Shown here piece after piece: positions 9,137 to 18,699 of a stretch of DNA of 64,000 bases. Positions within the stretch are counted from its first letter, which is position 1. Each line of letters begins with the position of its first letter. The position numbers were made by a program, and so were the translations under genes. A model generated the notes under the pieces. The model worked only from the letters and a program-made list of their open reading frames with translations, ran no database searches and was not told the origin of the DNA. Origin of the DNA: a virus; IMG/VR virus record IMGVR_UViG_3300033049_000041, positions 1 through 64,000 of that record; one strand, 5' to 3'.

Positions 9137-9682
9137 CTAAATATCTTCAAAGACACTAAAAGTATCAGATGTTTCCTCTAATCCAAACTCATCATCCAAT
9201 AAAACTTCTTCACAATAAGTTAACAAAGTTCTTCTAGTCTCTACTTTACCTTCGTCATTAATGACTCTCTTTTTTATAAAATAGTCAGCTTGTTCTAAGT
9301 AAGTCATATCACCTTTTAGTGATTCAAAATACTTGTCTCTAGCTCTAAATACGTGTTCTTTAGTATAACTCGGTTGCAGCTTAAAGAATTCATCCATATT
9401 ATTGATGCATTTCTCTTTACTACCCATAGCTTTTGCTCGTTTACCTCGCCATTTCTTACGCCAAAGCATAATCCAATCTTCTACAGTCTCATTACTTTTA
9501 CTTGCTACGTCTACTTTATCTAGTTTAGAAAGAATTTCACCTTCTTTTACTTGTACTTCTACATCTTTATTAAACTGAGTAAGAGGATTATACAATGTAA
9601 TAATAAAGCCATCCCCTAAAGGAGATACAATTCTACTTTTGATTAATTCATCTAGCTCCTCTTTAGTGGTCACTAATACCAT
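9137..9682 (-). CDS. Hypothetical protein coupled to the helicase
   Basis: This 181-aa protein is unrecognised. It has a basic middle (LWRKKWRGKRAKAMGSK) and an acidic C-terminus. It is translationally coupled to the DnaB-like helicase and follows the DNA polymerase gene. A helicase-loader or primase-coupling factor is a plausible guess from position only. Confidence 0.4.
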   Translation of the reverse strand: MVLVTTKEELDELIKSRIVSPLGDGFIITLYNPLTQFNKDVEVQVKEGEILSKLDKVDVASKSNETVEDWIMLWRKKWRGKRAKAMGSKEKCINNMDEFFKLQPSYTKEHVFRARDKYFESLKGDMTYLEQADYFIKKRVINDEGKVETRRTLLTYCEEVLLDDEFGLEETSDTFSVFEDI

Positions 9683-9746
9683 TCTAAAATCTTTTTTTAC
9701 TTACTATCTTGGTGCTTAATTTTTAATAGAAATCAAGCTCTTTTTC

Positions 9747-11741
9747 TTAATGTGCCCAGTAATCTCCAATTACACCTTCAGCATTCATTTGTACTGTAGT
9801 ACACCATAAATCTGCAGCACGTTTCATACATTCTTCCATTACCTCTTTGCATTCATCTACACAGTCTTCTCTAGCTTCACAATTAATTTCATCATGTACT
9901 ATATTAGTAATCTGAAATCTATCAAAAGCATTGTGTTTTACTAGATATTCTCTAATATAAATAACTGCTAATTTGGTCATTGAGCCTGCACATCCTTGAA
10001 TTGGATAATTCAAACTTGCCCTTTCCAGCTTACCCTTCAACTTATTATAAGCTTTGAAATCACCTATATTATAAGAATCAGTCATTTGTTGAGTATATGG
10101 AAAGAAATACTTCCTGTTAGTATGCTTATCAATAACGATATATCCATTCTTAACAGCTTCAGCTTTACACTTATCGAAATAATCTCTTAGTCCTGGGAAT
10201 GCTTTAAAGTAAGCATCATATACAAAATCACCTTGTTTTTGTGGTATTCCTAAATTCTTTGCAATTGTGAATCCTGAACCACCATATTGAATTGCAAATC
10301 CTGCTGCTTTAGCATTCTGTCTATATTCTAATAGTGTGTGCTCATAATCAGTCAGTTCATTATATCCTACTTCGGATTTACGTTCCTTAGCAGCTAATAT
10401 ATCCTCCATAGGAACACTATAGATTTTACTAGCCACAAACGAATGCATATCAGATGAACCTGACTCATAGAATTCCAATAGATTTGGATCTAAAGTTTTA
10501 TTAGCAAATATCACTGATTCTTGACCCGAATAATCTGCATTAACAATCTTATATCCTTTAGGAGCATCGAATGCCATACGATAAATAGGTAAAGCAGGTA
10601 TATTCTGAAGATTAGGACTCGTACTACTAATACGACCAGTCTTCATAATTTGCTTATAATTGCTATGTAATCGTCCTGTAATAGGATTCACATACTTAAA
10701 GAATTTAATCCCAAAAGTAGAGATAGCTTGACTAGAACCTGCTAATTTTAAGTAAGTTTTAATTAACCATCTATTCTCATCTGTTAACGTATCATCTGTA
10801 AGTACTACTTGAAGTTCTTTAGCTTCTACAGTTTTACGCATTAACTTAGTACTTTTACTCTCAGCTTCTGGACATATACCTAAGTGGTCAAAGAATGCCA
10901 CTACTTGTTTAGCAGAAGTCCATTTAATACCACAAGACATTTCACTACTAAATAAATCCAGTTGCTTATTGGTAAACTTAGGATAGTACTTAACTATGTG
11001 TGCATCTAATGTTATTTTTAATTTCTTAAATCGTACCAATGCATCCTGATAAGCTCTCTCCCATACTATCGTATTAAAGTGCAATCCTTTAGCTTCAATA
11101 TCACCTGCAGCTATTAAGAATCTCATTTCCAGAAACATACAATTCATCAAACCTTTCTCTCGAAGTAAGCCAATTTGTTGTTCTTTTATTAGCAACGGAT
11201 AGATTATATCTTCAGCACCATACTCTATTTGTCTCTTAGTGAATGGTTTCTTACCAATAGTTAAGAACTCTAATCGAGTACTCTTATCTACAGTAATTCC
11301 TAAGTACCTATGATTTAAGTCTTTTAAACTAAACCTCATCCAATAATATCCATTATGGAGTATCTGTTCACCAATCATGGTGTCATATACTCTATGTAAT
11401 CGAATACCAAAATGTACTAAGAAAAACTTATACTCGAATTTTATGTTATGCCCTAATATAATCTTAGTAGCAAGCAGTTTCATTAATTTAGTCACATCTA
11501 CAACTCGTGTATCTATAACAAATTGTTTGTTAACATCACCTACTTGTAGCATTACAATATCAGATAAGTGAGGATTCAAACCCTCAGCTTTGCCGTACTT
11601 GCCTTTAAATTTCCTAGTAGTCTCAATATCCACACCAACTAAGGTAAGCGCTTCAATGTACCGTATACACTCTTCTATGGTATTGTTCCTTAATCCTCGT
11701 ACTTCATACGGAGCAACTAATACACAATTTATTTTTTTCAT
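9747..11741 (-). CDS. Family-A DNA polymerase with 3'-5' proofreading domain
   Basis: This 664-aa protein has an N-terminal exonuclease domain: D38-I-E40 (Exo I), GHNIKFEYKFF (Exo II) and YGAED (Exo III). All acidic residues are present, so proofreading should be active. The polymerase domain carries motif A NADYSGQES (around residue 400), motif B RQNAKAAGFAIQYGG (R-x3-K-x3-F-x3-YG) and motif C VHDE near residue 620. It is the replicative polymerase of this phage. Many crass-like phages also carry a PolA of this layout. Confidence 0.92.
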   Translation of the reverse strand: MKKINCVLVAPYEVRGLRNNTIEECIRYIEALTLVGVDIETTRKFKGKYGKAEGLNPHLSDIVMLQVGDVNKQFVIDTRVVDVTKLMKLLATKIILGHNIKFEYKFFLVHFGIRLHRVYDTMIGEQILHNGYYWMRFSLKDLNHRYLGITVDKSTRLEFLTIGKKPFTKRQIEYGAEDIIYPLLIKEQQIGLLREKGLMNCMFLEMRFLIAAGDIEAKGLHFNTIVWERAYQDALVRFKKLKITLDAHIVKYYPKFTNKQLDLFSSEMSCGIKWTSAKQVVAFFDHLGICPEAESKSTKLMRKTVEAKELQVVLTDDTLTDENRWLIKTYLKLAGSSQAISTFGIKFFKYVNPITGRLHSNYKQIMKTGRISSTSPNLQNIPALPIYRMAFDAPKGYKIVNADYSGQESVIFANKTLDPNLLEFYESGSSDMHSFVASKIYSVPMEDILAAKERKSEVGYNELTDYEHTLLEYRQNAKAAGFAIQYGGSGFTIAKNLGIPQKQGDFVYDAYFKAFPGLRDYFDKCKAEAVKNGYIVIDKHTNRKYFFPYTQQMTDSYNIGDFKAYNKLKGKLERASLNYPIQGCAGSMTKLAVIYIREYLVKHNAFDRFQITNIVHDEINCEAREDCVDECKEVMEECMKRAADLWCTTVQMNAEGVIGDYWAH

Positions 11742-11753
11742 ACTTAGTTTATA

Positions 11754-12554
11754 CTAAGTTAAGAAGAATTGACAATATTTTTCAAAGACTTTCATATACT
11801 TAGCAGCCTCTTCATTTGGTGTCCCTAATTCCTTATCAGTTAAGGAATTAAAGTCTTTTTCTGATCTAGATAACCACTTATCCGCAACATTTTTCGGAAT
11901 AGTGTAACTACCATCTTCGTTCTCTGTACAACGTCCAAATGTATACTTAATCAATGATGCCATCGAATAGTGTGATACTGTAGTCAACTCCTTAGTTAAC
12001 TTATTTTGGATATGTTCTTTTACAATGAAATAAGTATCTTTCAACCACAGTGCATCTCCTAATGCATTATGTGCTTTCCCTATTAACGGAGATACTCTTA
12101 GAATGTCTCGTTTAGACCATCCTAAGCAATCATGTGCTAAGGTTTTTATATCAGTATAGTACCAAAATTTAGTTGCTTGCATAGCTTCTTGCATATTACC
12201 AAACAACTCCATACAGAATACCCACCAGTCATAAGCCGACCAAAAACCTATTAATTGAGGATTAGGGTCATCTTTAATAACATCTAGTATGCCTTGTTTA
12301 ATTTGCTCTCTATTCATCTTACAGCCTTCACCCATTAGATTGGGTAATACATGTTCTTTCAAGAACACATGTTTATTGGCTGCTTTCTTATTAAACCAAT
12401 TGGCTTCACCGTAAAAATATGATTTCTTACTATCTTCAGGTACTAATGCAATAGAAATAAGTTCTGTTGTATTAACCTTATTATCAATAGGTAATCCAAA
12501 TAACTTTGGTTGTTTTGTGAACTCTAAAAATTCACAGTCAATGAAATATTTCAT
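11754..12554 (-). CDS. DEDDh-family 3'-5' exonuclease
   Basis: This 266-aa protein begins YFIDCEF (D-x-E, Exo I), has AYDWW (Exo II Asp) near residue 107 and HNALGDALWL (Exo III, H-x4-D) near residue 165. This is the DnaQ/RNase-T fold with a histidine-type Exo III. It is a free-standing exonuclease located 12 nt after the polymerase gene, which has its own proofreading domain. RNA or ssDNA trimming is therefore as likely as editing. Confidence 0.75.
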   Translation of the reverse strand: MKYFIDCEFLEFTKQPKLFGLPIDNKVNTTELISIALVPEDSKKSYFYGEANWFNKKAANKHVFLKEHVLPNLMGEGCKMNREQIKQGILDVIKDDPNPQLIGFWSAYDWWVFCMELFGNMQEAMQATKFWYYTDIKTLAHDCLGWSKRDILRVSPLIGKAHNALGDALWLKDTYFIVKEHIQNKLTKELTTVSHYSMASLIKYTFGRCTENEDGSYTIPKNVADKWLSRSEKDFNSLTDKELGTPNEEAAKYMKVFEKYCQFFLT

Positions 12555-12578
12555 TGTAATTATTTTATAAGTAAAACT

Positions 12579-13448
12579 CTATTCATCATCATCCGCATCA
12601 TCTTCTTCCTCGAATAAATCTAAATCGTCTATTTCTTCATAGTCTACATCAAGCTGAACGTCAAGTGCTTGTTCTTCATGTATAAACTCCAATTCATCTT
12701 CATTAAAGATAACATCTTCATCTTCAAACTTTAATTCTAATTCTTCTAGTCTAATTTCTTTTCTATCTGCATTACTGATTATAGAATTACCTTTAGTAAT
12801 ATAATGTAATATTCCACTATTTTGACCTTCTTCATTAGGAGATATACAGACGAGCGTCCTAATACTCCTAGTAGTTCTAAATGGACTACTATATCCATCC
12901 GACGGATATTGTACAATCCATTTCTCTATTCTCCATATAGAGTGTGCCCATTTATTTAGACACGTTTGTTGTATAAAACGAATGATAGTAGTATTATCAA
13001 ATTCTTCAAAGAAATCTCTCTTACTACCCCATTTAGTTTTATACTGAGTTATAATATCTTTAAGTACATTAGGATTATTAATATCAGTAGTAACAATAGT
13101 AGATAAATGTTGATACATAGTATTCATATCAGCATCAACGTGATGTACTCCACTTCGTTTAATGCCTTGTAAGTGAATACTTAATTTAGCAAATACTCTA
13201 TTACGATACAATTGCTCTTTATCTAAAGGCAAATGACCTTCATGTCCTTGTTCTCCTATGACTCTATCTTCTAATTTTGTAAACAATTTCTCGTTATAAA
13301 TAATAAAAGATAATCCTTTCTCTACCCTCTCAATAAGTTTTACTTTAGTATCAGGTCTAGTCTGTAACTTATAGTCTTTATAGATAGTAATAGCTTCTCC
13401 AGTATTACTAATATTTTCTAATTCTGCACTAGTTCTAAATGTATCCAT
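12579..13448 (-). CDS. Hypothetical protein with very acidic C-terminus
   Basis: This 289-aa protein matches no family I recognise. Its last 60 residues are dominated by Asp and Glu (DVDYEEIDDLDLFEEE). The folded part contains HLPLDKEQLYRNR and several aromatic residues. It is in the replication block between the exonuclease and the M23 peptidase and is closed off upstream by a terminator. The tail suggests DNA mimicry or recruitment, but that is speculation. Confidence 0.45.
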   Translation of the reverse strand: MDTFRTSAELENISNTGEAITIYKDYKLQTRPDTKVKLIERVEKGLSFIIYNEKLFTKLEDRVIGEQGHEGHLPLDKEQLYRNRVFAKLSIHLQGIKRSGVHHVDADMNTMYQHLSTIVTTDINNPNVLKDIITQYKTKWGSKRDFFEEFDNTTIIRFIQQTCLNKWAHSIWRIEKWIVQYPSDGYSSPFRTTRSIRTLVCISPNEEGQNSGILHYITKGNSIISNADRKEIRLEELELKFEDEDVIFNEDELEFIHEEQALDVQLDVDYEEIDDLDLFEEEDDADDDE

Positions 13449-13484
13449 ACAAAAAAAGCAACTAGTAGAAACTAATTGCTTATA
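13448..13484 (-). terminator. Intrinsic terminator
   Basis: Minus-strand stem AAGCAATTAGT / ACTAGTTGCTT followed by seven T, just downstream of the M23 peptidase gene. Confidence 0.8.
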
Positions 13485-13517
13485 GTAATTTTAAAGATTA
13501 AAACTTAAGTCTTTCTT

Positions 13518-14108
13518 TTACGTACTCATAAACCCAATTGGATTTACTTTTTTATTATTAACAATCACTTCATAATGAAGATGCGGGTTAGTAGATGTAC
13601 CAGTACTACCTGAATATCCAATAACTTGCCCTTTGCTTATACGTTGGTTAACTTTAACAGATATATTTTTTAGATGAGCATATAGTGTTTTGTACTTGTT
13701 ACTATGCTCTATGACTATATTATTGCCATAACCCGTTTTACTGTACTGTATTCTAATAACTTTACCACTTGCAGTAGATAAGACATCTGTACCACTAGGG
13801 CATCCTATATCAATTCCTGAGTGGAATTTTAACTTTTTTGATATTGGATGTATTCTAGTACCAAAACCACTACAACTATGTAATGACTTCTTTAACATTT
13901 TATCTTGTACAGGTAATCCACTAGGTATTATTACTGTATCTGCTACTGGAGAAATTATTTTAATTACTTCTTTAATAAGCGTTATAGGCTTATCAACATA
14001 AATAATTTCTTTGCTCTGAGGTTTTTGAAAACTCAAAAAACTAGTAAAAAATATAAAAGCTATTATATTTAGGTATAATCCATATCTCATGATGTGTTTT
14101 TTAATCAA
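13518..14108 (-). CDS. Membrane-anchored M23 endopeptidase
   Basis: This 196-aa protein has an N-terminal membrane anchor (LYLNIIAFIFFTSFLSF, residues 11-27) followed by an LytM/M23 zinc peptidase domain. Zinc ligands are visible as H96 and D100 in HSGIDIG and as HLH (176-178) near the C-terminus, with the conserved YAHL between. M23 enzymes cut peptidoglycan cross-links. Attachment to the inner membrane suggests a role in lysis or envelope remodelling in the periplasm. It sits alone among replication genes, without holin or spanin neighbours that I can see. Confidence 0.85.
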   Translation of the reverse strand: MIKKHIMRYGLYLNIIAFIFFTSFLSFQKPQSKEIIYVDKPITLIKEVIKIISPVADTVIIPSGLPVQDKMLKKSLHSCSGFGTRIHPISKKLKFHSGIDIGCPSGTDVLSTASGKVIRIQYSKTGYGNNIVIEHSNKYKTLYAHLKNISVKVNQRISKGQVIGYSGSTGTSTNPHLHYEVIVNNKKVNPIGFMST

Positions 14109-14114
14109 ACAATA

Positions 14115-14837
14115 CTACTCTTTGGTAGCTCTACTTTTAACAACAAATGCTTGTTGTAGTATTTCATGCATAATAAATGGAGTCAGCCTATAGGATAGAT
14201 GTATAAACTCTATAGTTGAACATCTAGTATTTTCAATAACTACTCCTTTATCAATATCAATAAATTCTATTAATTTAGCTACTACTCCATTTGATTGCAT
14301 GCCCAAAGATATAGGTTTAGTAAGTTTAAACGGTTCAATCTTAGACAATTCTACAAGTAGTAGTTTTTCATACTCTGATTGAGCTTCTGAAATATTATTT
14401 CTATATTTCTCTGCTCTAGTCAGTGGATGTCCAAAGGTATCATAATACTTCATAGTATCCTTAAGTGCTTCATACAACTTTATGTTGTTATCCTTTCCCC
14501 AAATCTTATACACTTTTGTACTCAAGATATTAGAGCTTAATGCTTTTAAAGCAGGTTTACTATAACTTTTTAAAGTTTCTGCAAATGATAATACAACACC
14601 TTGTTCACTAAACATAGGATACTTAATAATAAATCCACCATTCTCTATGATACTAATCGCACTATTAGTCAATTCGTAGTAACCATCTGGCATTAAAGTA
14701 AGTAACTTCAAGCCTAGTAATCTATCTTTTTCTTCAACATCAAATAAGGATACTGGAATATCCTTAGATTTCATCTTATTAGAATACAGAAGTCTTAATA
14801 CTAATTCTTCATTATTCGTAAGTTTATCTTTTCCCAT
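14115..14837 (-). CDS. Hypothetical protein, possible winged-helix N-terminus
   Basis: This 240-aa protein is unrecognised. The first 70 residues (ELVLRLLYSNKMKSKDIP, then LLGLKLL and DGYYELTNSA) read like a small winged-helix domain. The rest is mixed alpha/beta without catalytic motifs. It lies 6 nt upstream of the M23 gene, so the two are probably co-transcribed. Confidence 0.4.
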   Translation of the reverse strand: MGKDKLTNNEELVLRLLYSNKMKSKDIPVSLFDVEEKDRLLGLKLLTLMPDGYYELTNSAISIIENGGFIIKYPMFSEQGVVLSFAETLKSYSKPALKALSSNILSTKVYKIWGKDNNIKLYEALKDTMKYYDTFGHPLTRAEKYRNNISEAQSEYEKLLLVELSKIEPFKLTKPISLGMQSNGVVAKLIEFIDIDKGVVIENTRCSTIEFIHLSYRLTPFIMHEILQQAFVVKSRATKE

Positions 14838-14878
14838 GAAATATGAGTTATTTACTTTGATTCTTCTCTTTTTCTATA

Positions 14879-14933
14879 AAAACTTTATAATTAAGGAGCC
14901 TGTATTAACCCCCTTAATTATAAAGTTTTTTAC
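14879..14933 (-). terminator. Long intrinsic terminator
   Basis: A 16-bp perfect stem (ACTTTATAATTAAGG paired with its complement) with a 15-nt loop and T-tracts on both strands. It overlaps the stop of the 14930 gene and could work in both directions. Confidence 0.85.
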
Positions 14934-15508
14934 TCAGAGTACCATACGAATGGAACATCATCTAACACAGTTAGGATATTAGTACCATCGTTAAAAGTTT
15001 CATTTTCAAATTTCTCTTTTATTATAGTTTCTCTAATGGAATCATACGCATTCTTAAACGCATCTTTTCCATAGCTGAAGTTATCAGCAAGTTCTTCTTT
15101 GGTATATTCTGGATACTTCTTCAATAACTTATTATCAAAGTCTGAGTACTCCAGTAATAAAATCTTATCATGCCTATATAAGGCATTAATACGATATTTT
15201 GTTGCTTTCAATATAGAAGAACGTAAGTCAAAAAACTTAGCTTGACGTTCTTTTATTGTGGACTCCGTTAAAGGTTTCTTATTAACATCCAAAGTTAACT
15301 TATATTTTGGATCTTTACCTTCAAATATTAATTTACGGACTAAATAAGGTGGATTCTTTCTAGAACATCTTATCTTATCAGCAGGAAATTCTAAGAATGC
15401 AGCTAGTGCTTCTTTACCTAATTCCTTAGTATACGCACGTACAAAGTGTGTTTGTACATCTTTCTCCCCTCTTACCTTAACAGTATATTTAAATACTATT
15501 TTTTTCAT
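14930..15508 (-). CDS. Hypothetical protein
   Basis: This 192-aa basic protein is unrecognised. It starts with a beta-strand-rich segment (MKKIVFKYTVKVRG) and then becomes mostly helical. No motif or membrane segment is seen. It lies between the broken helicase and the strong terminator at 14879. Confidence 0.4.
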   Translation of the reverse strand: MKKIVFKYTVKVRGEKDVQTHFVRAYTKELGKEALAAFLEFPADKIRCSRKNPPYLVRKLIFEGKDPKYKLTLDVNKKPLTESTIKERQAKFFDLRSSILKATKYRINALYRHDKILLLEYSDFDNKLLKKYPEYTKEELADNFSYGKDAFKNAYDSIRETIIKEKFENETFNDGTNILTVLDDVPFVWYSE

Positions 15509-15560
15509 TCACACGGTTCTAATAGGATAAAGTACTTAGTACCTATTATTAATTAATTAA

Positions 15561-16418
15561 TTACACTAAAATAGTTACTTTACTCCTAGCCCTAGTAACA
15601 GAGGTATATAAGCTTTGTAGCTTCTCCTTGTTATCTATAGGGGTTATAGTAATTATGTCTCGTAGATTTACATACACGTTATTATAAGTTGCACCCTGTA
15701 CAATATAAGTATTTACAGAGTAAGCATACCCAAATTCACAGAAGAATTCATAAAAACCAAAGTAACTTATCCAATCTCTAACTTGTAGACTCCTAGATGC
15801 TTTGTTTTTTAAGTTTGTTCTGTACTTAAAGTATGTTGGATCCTTCTCATTCTGCAATACTACTACATTAAAGTGGACTTTTCCATATTCATCCACTAAA
15901 TCTAATAGATATACAGGAATAGTTGCAATAGATTCTCCATCTTGTTGCATCATGAACTCTGAAAAGGCATCTTCTAGCATTATTTTCTTAAAGTAACCAT
16001 ACTTAGTAGATACTAATGCATTAGATTCCTTAACTTTCTGTATTCTAAACACCTTATGGGTAGTAATAGTATTCTCTAAGTCCTCTTTTGGTCCTCGTTT
16101 ACATACTATGACCTCCCCTTCTACATACTTACGCTTAGTATCTACTAGGATATTACGTACCTTATTAGCTAAGTACTTAGTAGTATTCTTACGATAGTTA
16201 ATTAGTACAGCGTGTTTAAGCTCTGTAGAAGTATTATAGTCATCTATAAATTGTTGATAGAAAGCTTCTGGATTTCTACTAAATGAGTAATCCTTATCTT
16301 TATCTTTCACAAAGTCCATCAAGAACTTAAAATTATGGTTATTAGGTTTGTCAATCTCATCAGCAATAGCTGAAGCTAACAACTCTATATCACCTTCATA
16401 TCTAAAAGGTATATTCAA
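15561..16418 (-). pseudogene. SF1 helicase, C-terminal half (motifs IV-VI) of a broken gene
   Basis: This 285-aa fragment opens with IPFRYEGDIELLASAI, matching SF1 motif IV (the FR-x-x-x-I region). It ends with SVNTYIVQGATYNNVYV (motif V; the QGAT loop) and LYTSVTRARSKVTIL (motif VI, T-R-A-R). It is therefore the second RecA-like lobe of a Dda/RecD2-type helicase. The only start near its beginning is TTG at 16418, and the frame is closed by a stop near 16450. The first lobe is the separate 16551-16994 ORF. Motifs II and III are absent from both pieces. The DNA between encodes an unrelated NRPS fragment. Confidence 0.75.
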
Positions 16419-16558
16419 CTTAATTCCTGGTAACTTACATGTAAATCGTTAAACACTACAGCAATATTATCAGGGATACATGCTACTTGTTTTTCAAAAA
16501 GCTCGTGAATTGTTATGTTTTGAGGATAAGATGCTACTGTGTTATTGAAATCAAGCAT
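16415..16558 (-). other. Nonribosomal peptide synthetase adenylation-domain fragment (47 codons)
   Basis: The minus-strand frame from ATG 16558 to TGA 16415 reads LDFNNT, SYPQNITIHELFEKQV, PDNIAVVF and SYQEL. This is the standard linker and start of an NRPS adenylation domain (consensus LxFNxT, YP, TIHxLFExQ, PDxIAVVF, LTYxELN). The match runs over about 45 residues and is too ordered to be chance. It overlaps both helicase pieces in other frames and occupies the position of helicase motifs II and III. No other NRPS sequence is present. It is an inserted foreign fragment or an assembly join; either way it breaks the helicase. Confidence 0.85.
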
Positions 16559-16994
16559 GGTTTGAAAGCAAGTCTAACTGCTTTATAGGAGGATATACTA
16601 TCTCTTTATTACCAGTTTTCTTTTGCTTATGGTCTGGTAAAAATAGAATCTCTCCTGTCTTGGTAATAGTTCTCTTTAACTTCAATAAAGCAGCAATAGT
16701 AAAAAACTTAGGAAATATCTTTTCGATTTTTGCTAACTTAATTCTATCTCCTAGCACTGTTTTAGCTCCATGAGATATAGCAGCTCCACCTACTTTAATA
16801 TTACCAATATGACAACTCCTATCATCTGACATCAACTCAGCAATTCGTTGAATTAATTCAATAGCTAACTGAGTCTTACCTGTCCCTGCTTTTCCTGCTA
16901 CAGTCAACTCTTTCTCACCTGCCTCATACAAAGCAACAAGTTCATTTAACTTAACTTTTTGGTCTGCAGCGGCTCTTTTTTGTTGTTCCGTCAT
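16551..16994 (-). pseudogene. SF1 helicase, N-terminal half (motifs I and Ia) of a broken gene
   Basis: This 147-aa fragment carries Walker A AGKAGTGKTQ (around residues 33-42), a motif-Ia-like KVGGAAISHGAKTVL and a FFTIAALLKL segment equivalent to the TIHxLL of Dda/RecD2. It stops after PPIKQLDLL, precisely where the DExx box should begin, and then reads three foreign residues to a stop. With 15561-16418 it would make a normal SF1 helicase missing about 60-100 residues. On its own it can bind ATP at best. Confidence 0.75.
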
Positions 16995-17006
16995 TGTATA
17001 AACAAT

Positions 17007-17032
17007 AAAAGAGAACCGAAGTTCCCTTATTT
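17007..17032 (-). terminator. Intrinsic terminator with UUCG loop
   Basis: Minus-strand hairpin GGGAAC-TTCG-GTTCTC followed by TTTTATT, between the 17081 gene and the helicase fragment. Confidence 0.75.
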
Positions 17033-17080
17033 AACTTATCTAGCTAACTAGACATATCTTTCTTTTACGGCAACACTGTA

Positions 17081-17461
17081 TTACCTTTTGCTTCGGTTTA
17101 TAAATTCCTCAGCATTGTATCTCTTACGAGGTCTATTTTTACCTATTTCTTCTTTAGGTGTATTGTCCTTTTTTATAGTCCTGGACATAATAGTTGCATT
17201 ATATAAATTACCATTATAATTAGCAGCAATTTCACTATCAGTTGCATTACATGCTGGACTTATATTAATGATACGGATTCCTTCAGTAGGATACTTCTTC
17301 AAAACAGTATTACCATCTTCGTCTATAGACTCTGAGTTTTTCAAAGTACCATGATATAACTTAACTGTTCTAGTTAACTTAGCATTAATATCCTTCGTAG
17401 AGATTTTTGTAGCTTTATTTCTACTTGCACTAATAGCTTCCTTATATGTTTTCTTAGACAT
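17081..17461 (-). CDS. Hypothetical basic protein
   Basis: This 126-aa lysine-rich protein is unrecognised. It has basic ends (KTYKEAISASRNKATK and RPRKRYNAEEF), compatible with nucleic-acid binding. It follows the J-domain gene by 18 nt. Confidence 0.4.
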   Translation of the reverse strand: MSKKTYKEAISASRNKATKISTKDINAKLTRTVKLYHGTLKNSESIDEDGNTVLKKYPTEGIRIINISPACNATDSEIAANYNGNLYNATIMSRTIKKDNTPKEEIGKNRPRKRYNAEEFINRSKR

Positions 17462-17478
17462 TTTGTGTTTGTTTTTAA

Positions 17479-18267
17479 TTACTTAATCTTCAATCGCACG
17501 TAGTGATCTCCTCTAAAGTCTCCTTTAGTTGTAGTAAACATCAATCCTTTTTCTTTAAGTCTCAATGTACCATTATTATCTTTAGGTATCTTCACTTTCA
17601 CATTGTCATCTAAAGTCGGGATGACAACCTCCTCACTATCTTTTGTAATTAATACTGTACTTACAACAACTGGATAAGCTTTATCCTTTCTATATTCTAA
17701 CTTAAATATAGATTTAGTTGCAACATTTAACTTAAGAATTAAATCTGCATCTTCATAAGTACTATCACCTAGACCTTTATAAATAATTTCATTATCGCTA
17801 TTCATCAAAGTTGAATGAATATATAAGTCTACTGATAACTTTTGTGTAGACAATTCACCAGCACAAATACTACAAGCAGCACCTAAACACACTGCACAAG
17901 CTTTCTTACGAGTATAATGAACCACTTGATTTAATCCATCATGTAGTTCTTTCACACTCACATTTATAGTTACAATTGCATCTTTAGGCACAGGAGTACT
18001 ATTTTGCTCTGTACGAGCAGTTCTCTTGTTCCCGAACGGATTACGTTGGTTACGTGTAGTATCTTCTTTAGGCACTATTTTAACCTTACTCAATAAGGTA
18101 TAGGCAGAGGTAATTTGCTTAAACTTAAGTTCATCACCTCCTGTATCAGGATGATATTTCTTAGCAAGTACTCTATAATTCTTCTTCAATTTAGCCTTGA
18201 AGTTATTAGGTTCTAATCCTAGTAAACTACAAGCATTGGTAAATTTTAATCTATTCATTTTTTCCAT
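17479..18267 (-). CDS. J-domain co-chaperone with a reduced zinc finger
   Basis: This 262-aa protein begins with a J domain: LKKNYRVLAKKYHPDTGG places the essential HPD at residues 39-41. A Gln/Asn-rich linker follows, then one cysteine cluster CAVCLGAACSIC instead of the four CxxCxGxG repeats of DnaJ, then a DnaJ C-terminal-like beta domain (VTINVSVKELHDGLNQ, GLGDSTYEDADLILKL, IPTLDDNVKVKIPKD, GDHYVRLKIK). It should recruit host DnaK. Phage J-proteins assist replication complexes or capsid proteins. Which applies here is not shown. Confidence 0.8.
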   Translation of the reverse strand: MEKMNRLKFTNACSLLGLEPNNFKAKLKKNYRVLAKKYHPDTGGDELKFKQITSAYTLLSKVKIVPKEDTTRNQRNPFGNKRTARTEQNSTPVPKDAIVTINVSVKELHDGLNQVVHYTRKKACAVCLGAACSICAGELSTQKLSVDLYIHSTLMNSDNEIIYKGLGDSTYEDADLILKLNVATKSIFKLEYRKDKAYPVVVSTVLITKDSEEVVIPTLDDNVKVKIPKDNNGTLRLKEKGLMFTTTKGDFRGDHYVRLKIK

Positions 18268-18348
18268 TATTTTTACTAAAGATAATTAACCTCATAGTCT
18301 AAGTAAAAACAATCGTTCATTATGCAAATTAGTCTATCCCGCTTCTTA

Positions 18349-18699
18349 TTATTTTAGGTTTTTATAAATTAACTCAAGTTTGTCAGCTAGCACATCTTTT
18401 TGTGTACAGTACTCTTTAAGTTTTCTCTTATACGCTTCTTCAAGCTTAACTAATTTAGTATAATCAAAGAAACCACCAATACCACTACTAAAATATCTGT
18501 CTAGTTTATATCTTACTGCCATTAGTTTCTTAGTAACATTACGTTCTTTATAATAAGTATCAAGTACTTTATTACCTAAAGATTTACGTTCTTTGTCAAC
18601 TTGTCCTTCTATTGTGCCGTCTATCACATAATTAAGAAAAGCTAGAGAAACAATATCCCTAGCTTTTCTTGTGACAACTTCTTCAATGGATGCAACCAT
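18349..18699 (-). CDS. Hypothetical helical protein
   Basis: This 116-aa mostly helical, basic protein is unrecognised. It overlaps the preceding gene by one base (stop-start coupling), so the 18349 and 18699 genes probably work together. Confidence 0.4.
   Translation of the reverse strand: MVASIEEVVTRKARDIVSLAFLNYVIDGTIEGQVDKERKSLGNKVLDTYYKERNVTKKLMAVRYKLDRYFSSGIGGFFDYTKLVKLEEAYKRKLKEYCTQKDVLADKLELIYKNLK

Noticed and set aside
16551-16994. Reading the helicase as one gene with a simple frameshift or an intein/group I intron in the middle
   Set aside because: Motifs II and III are absent from every frame between the pieces, and 133 nt is far too short for an intein or group I intron; the NRPS match explains the DNA instead.
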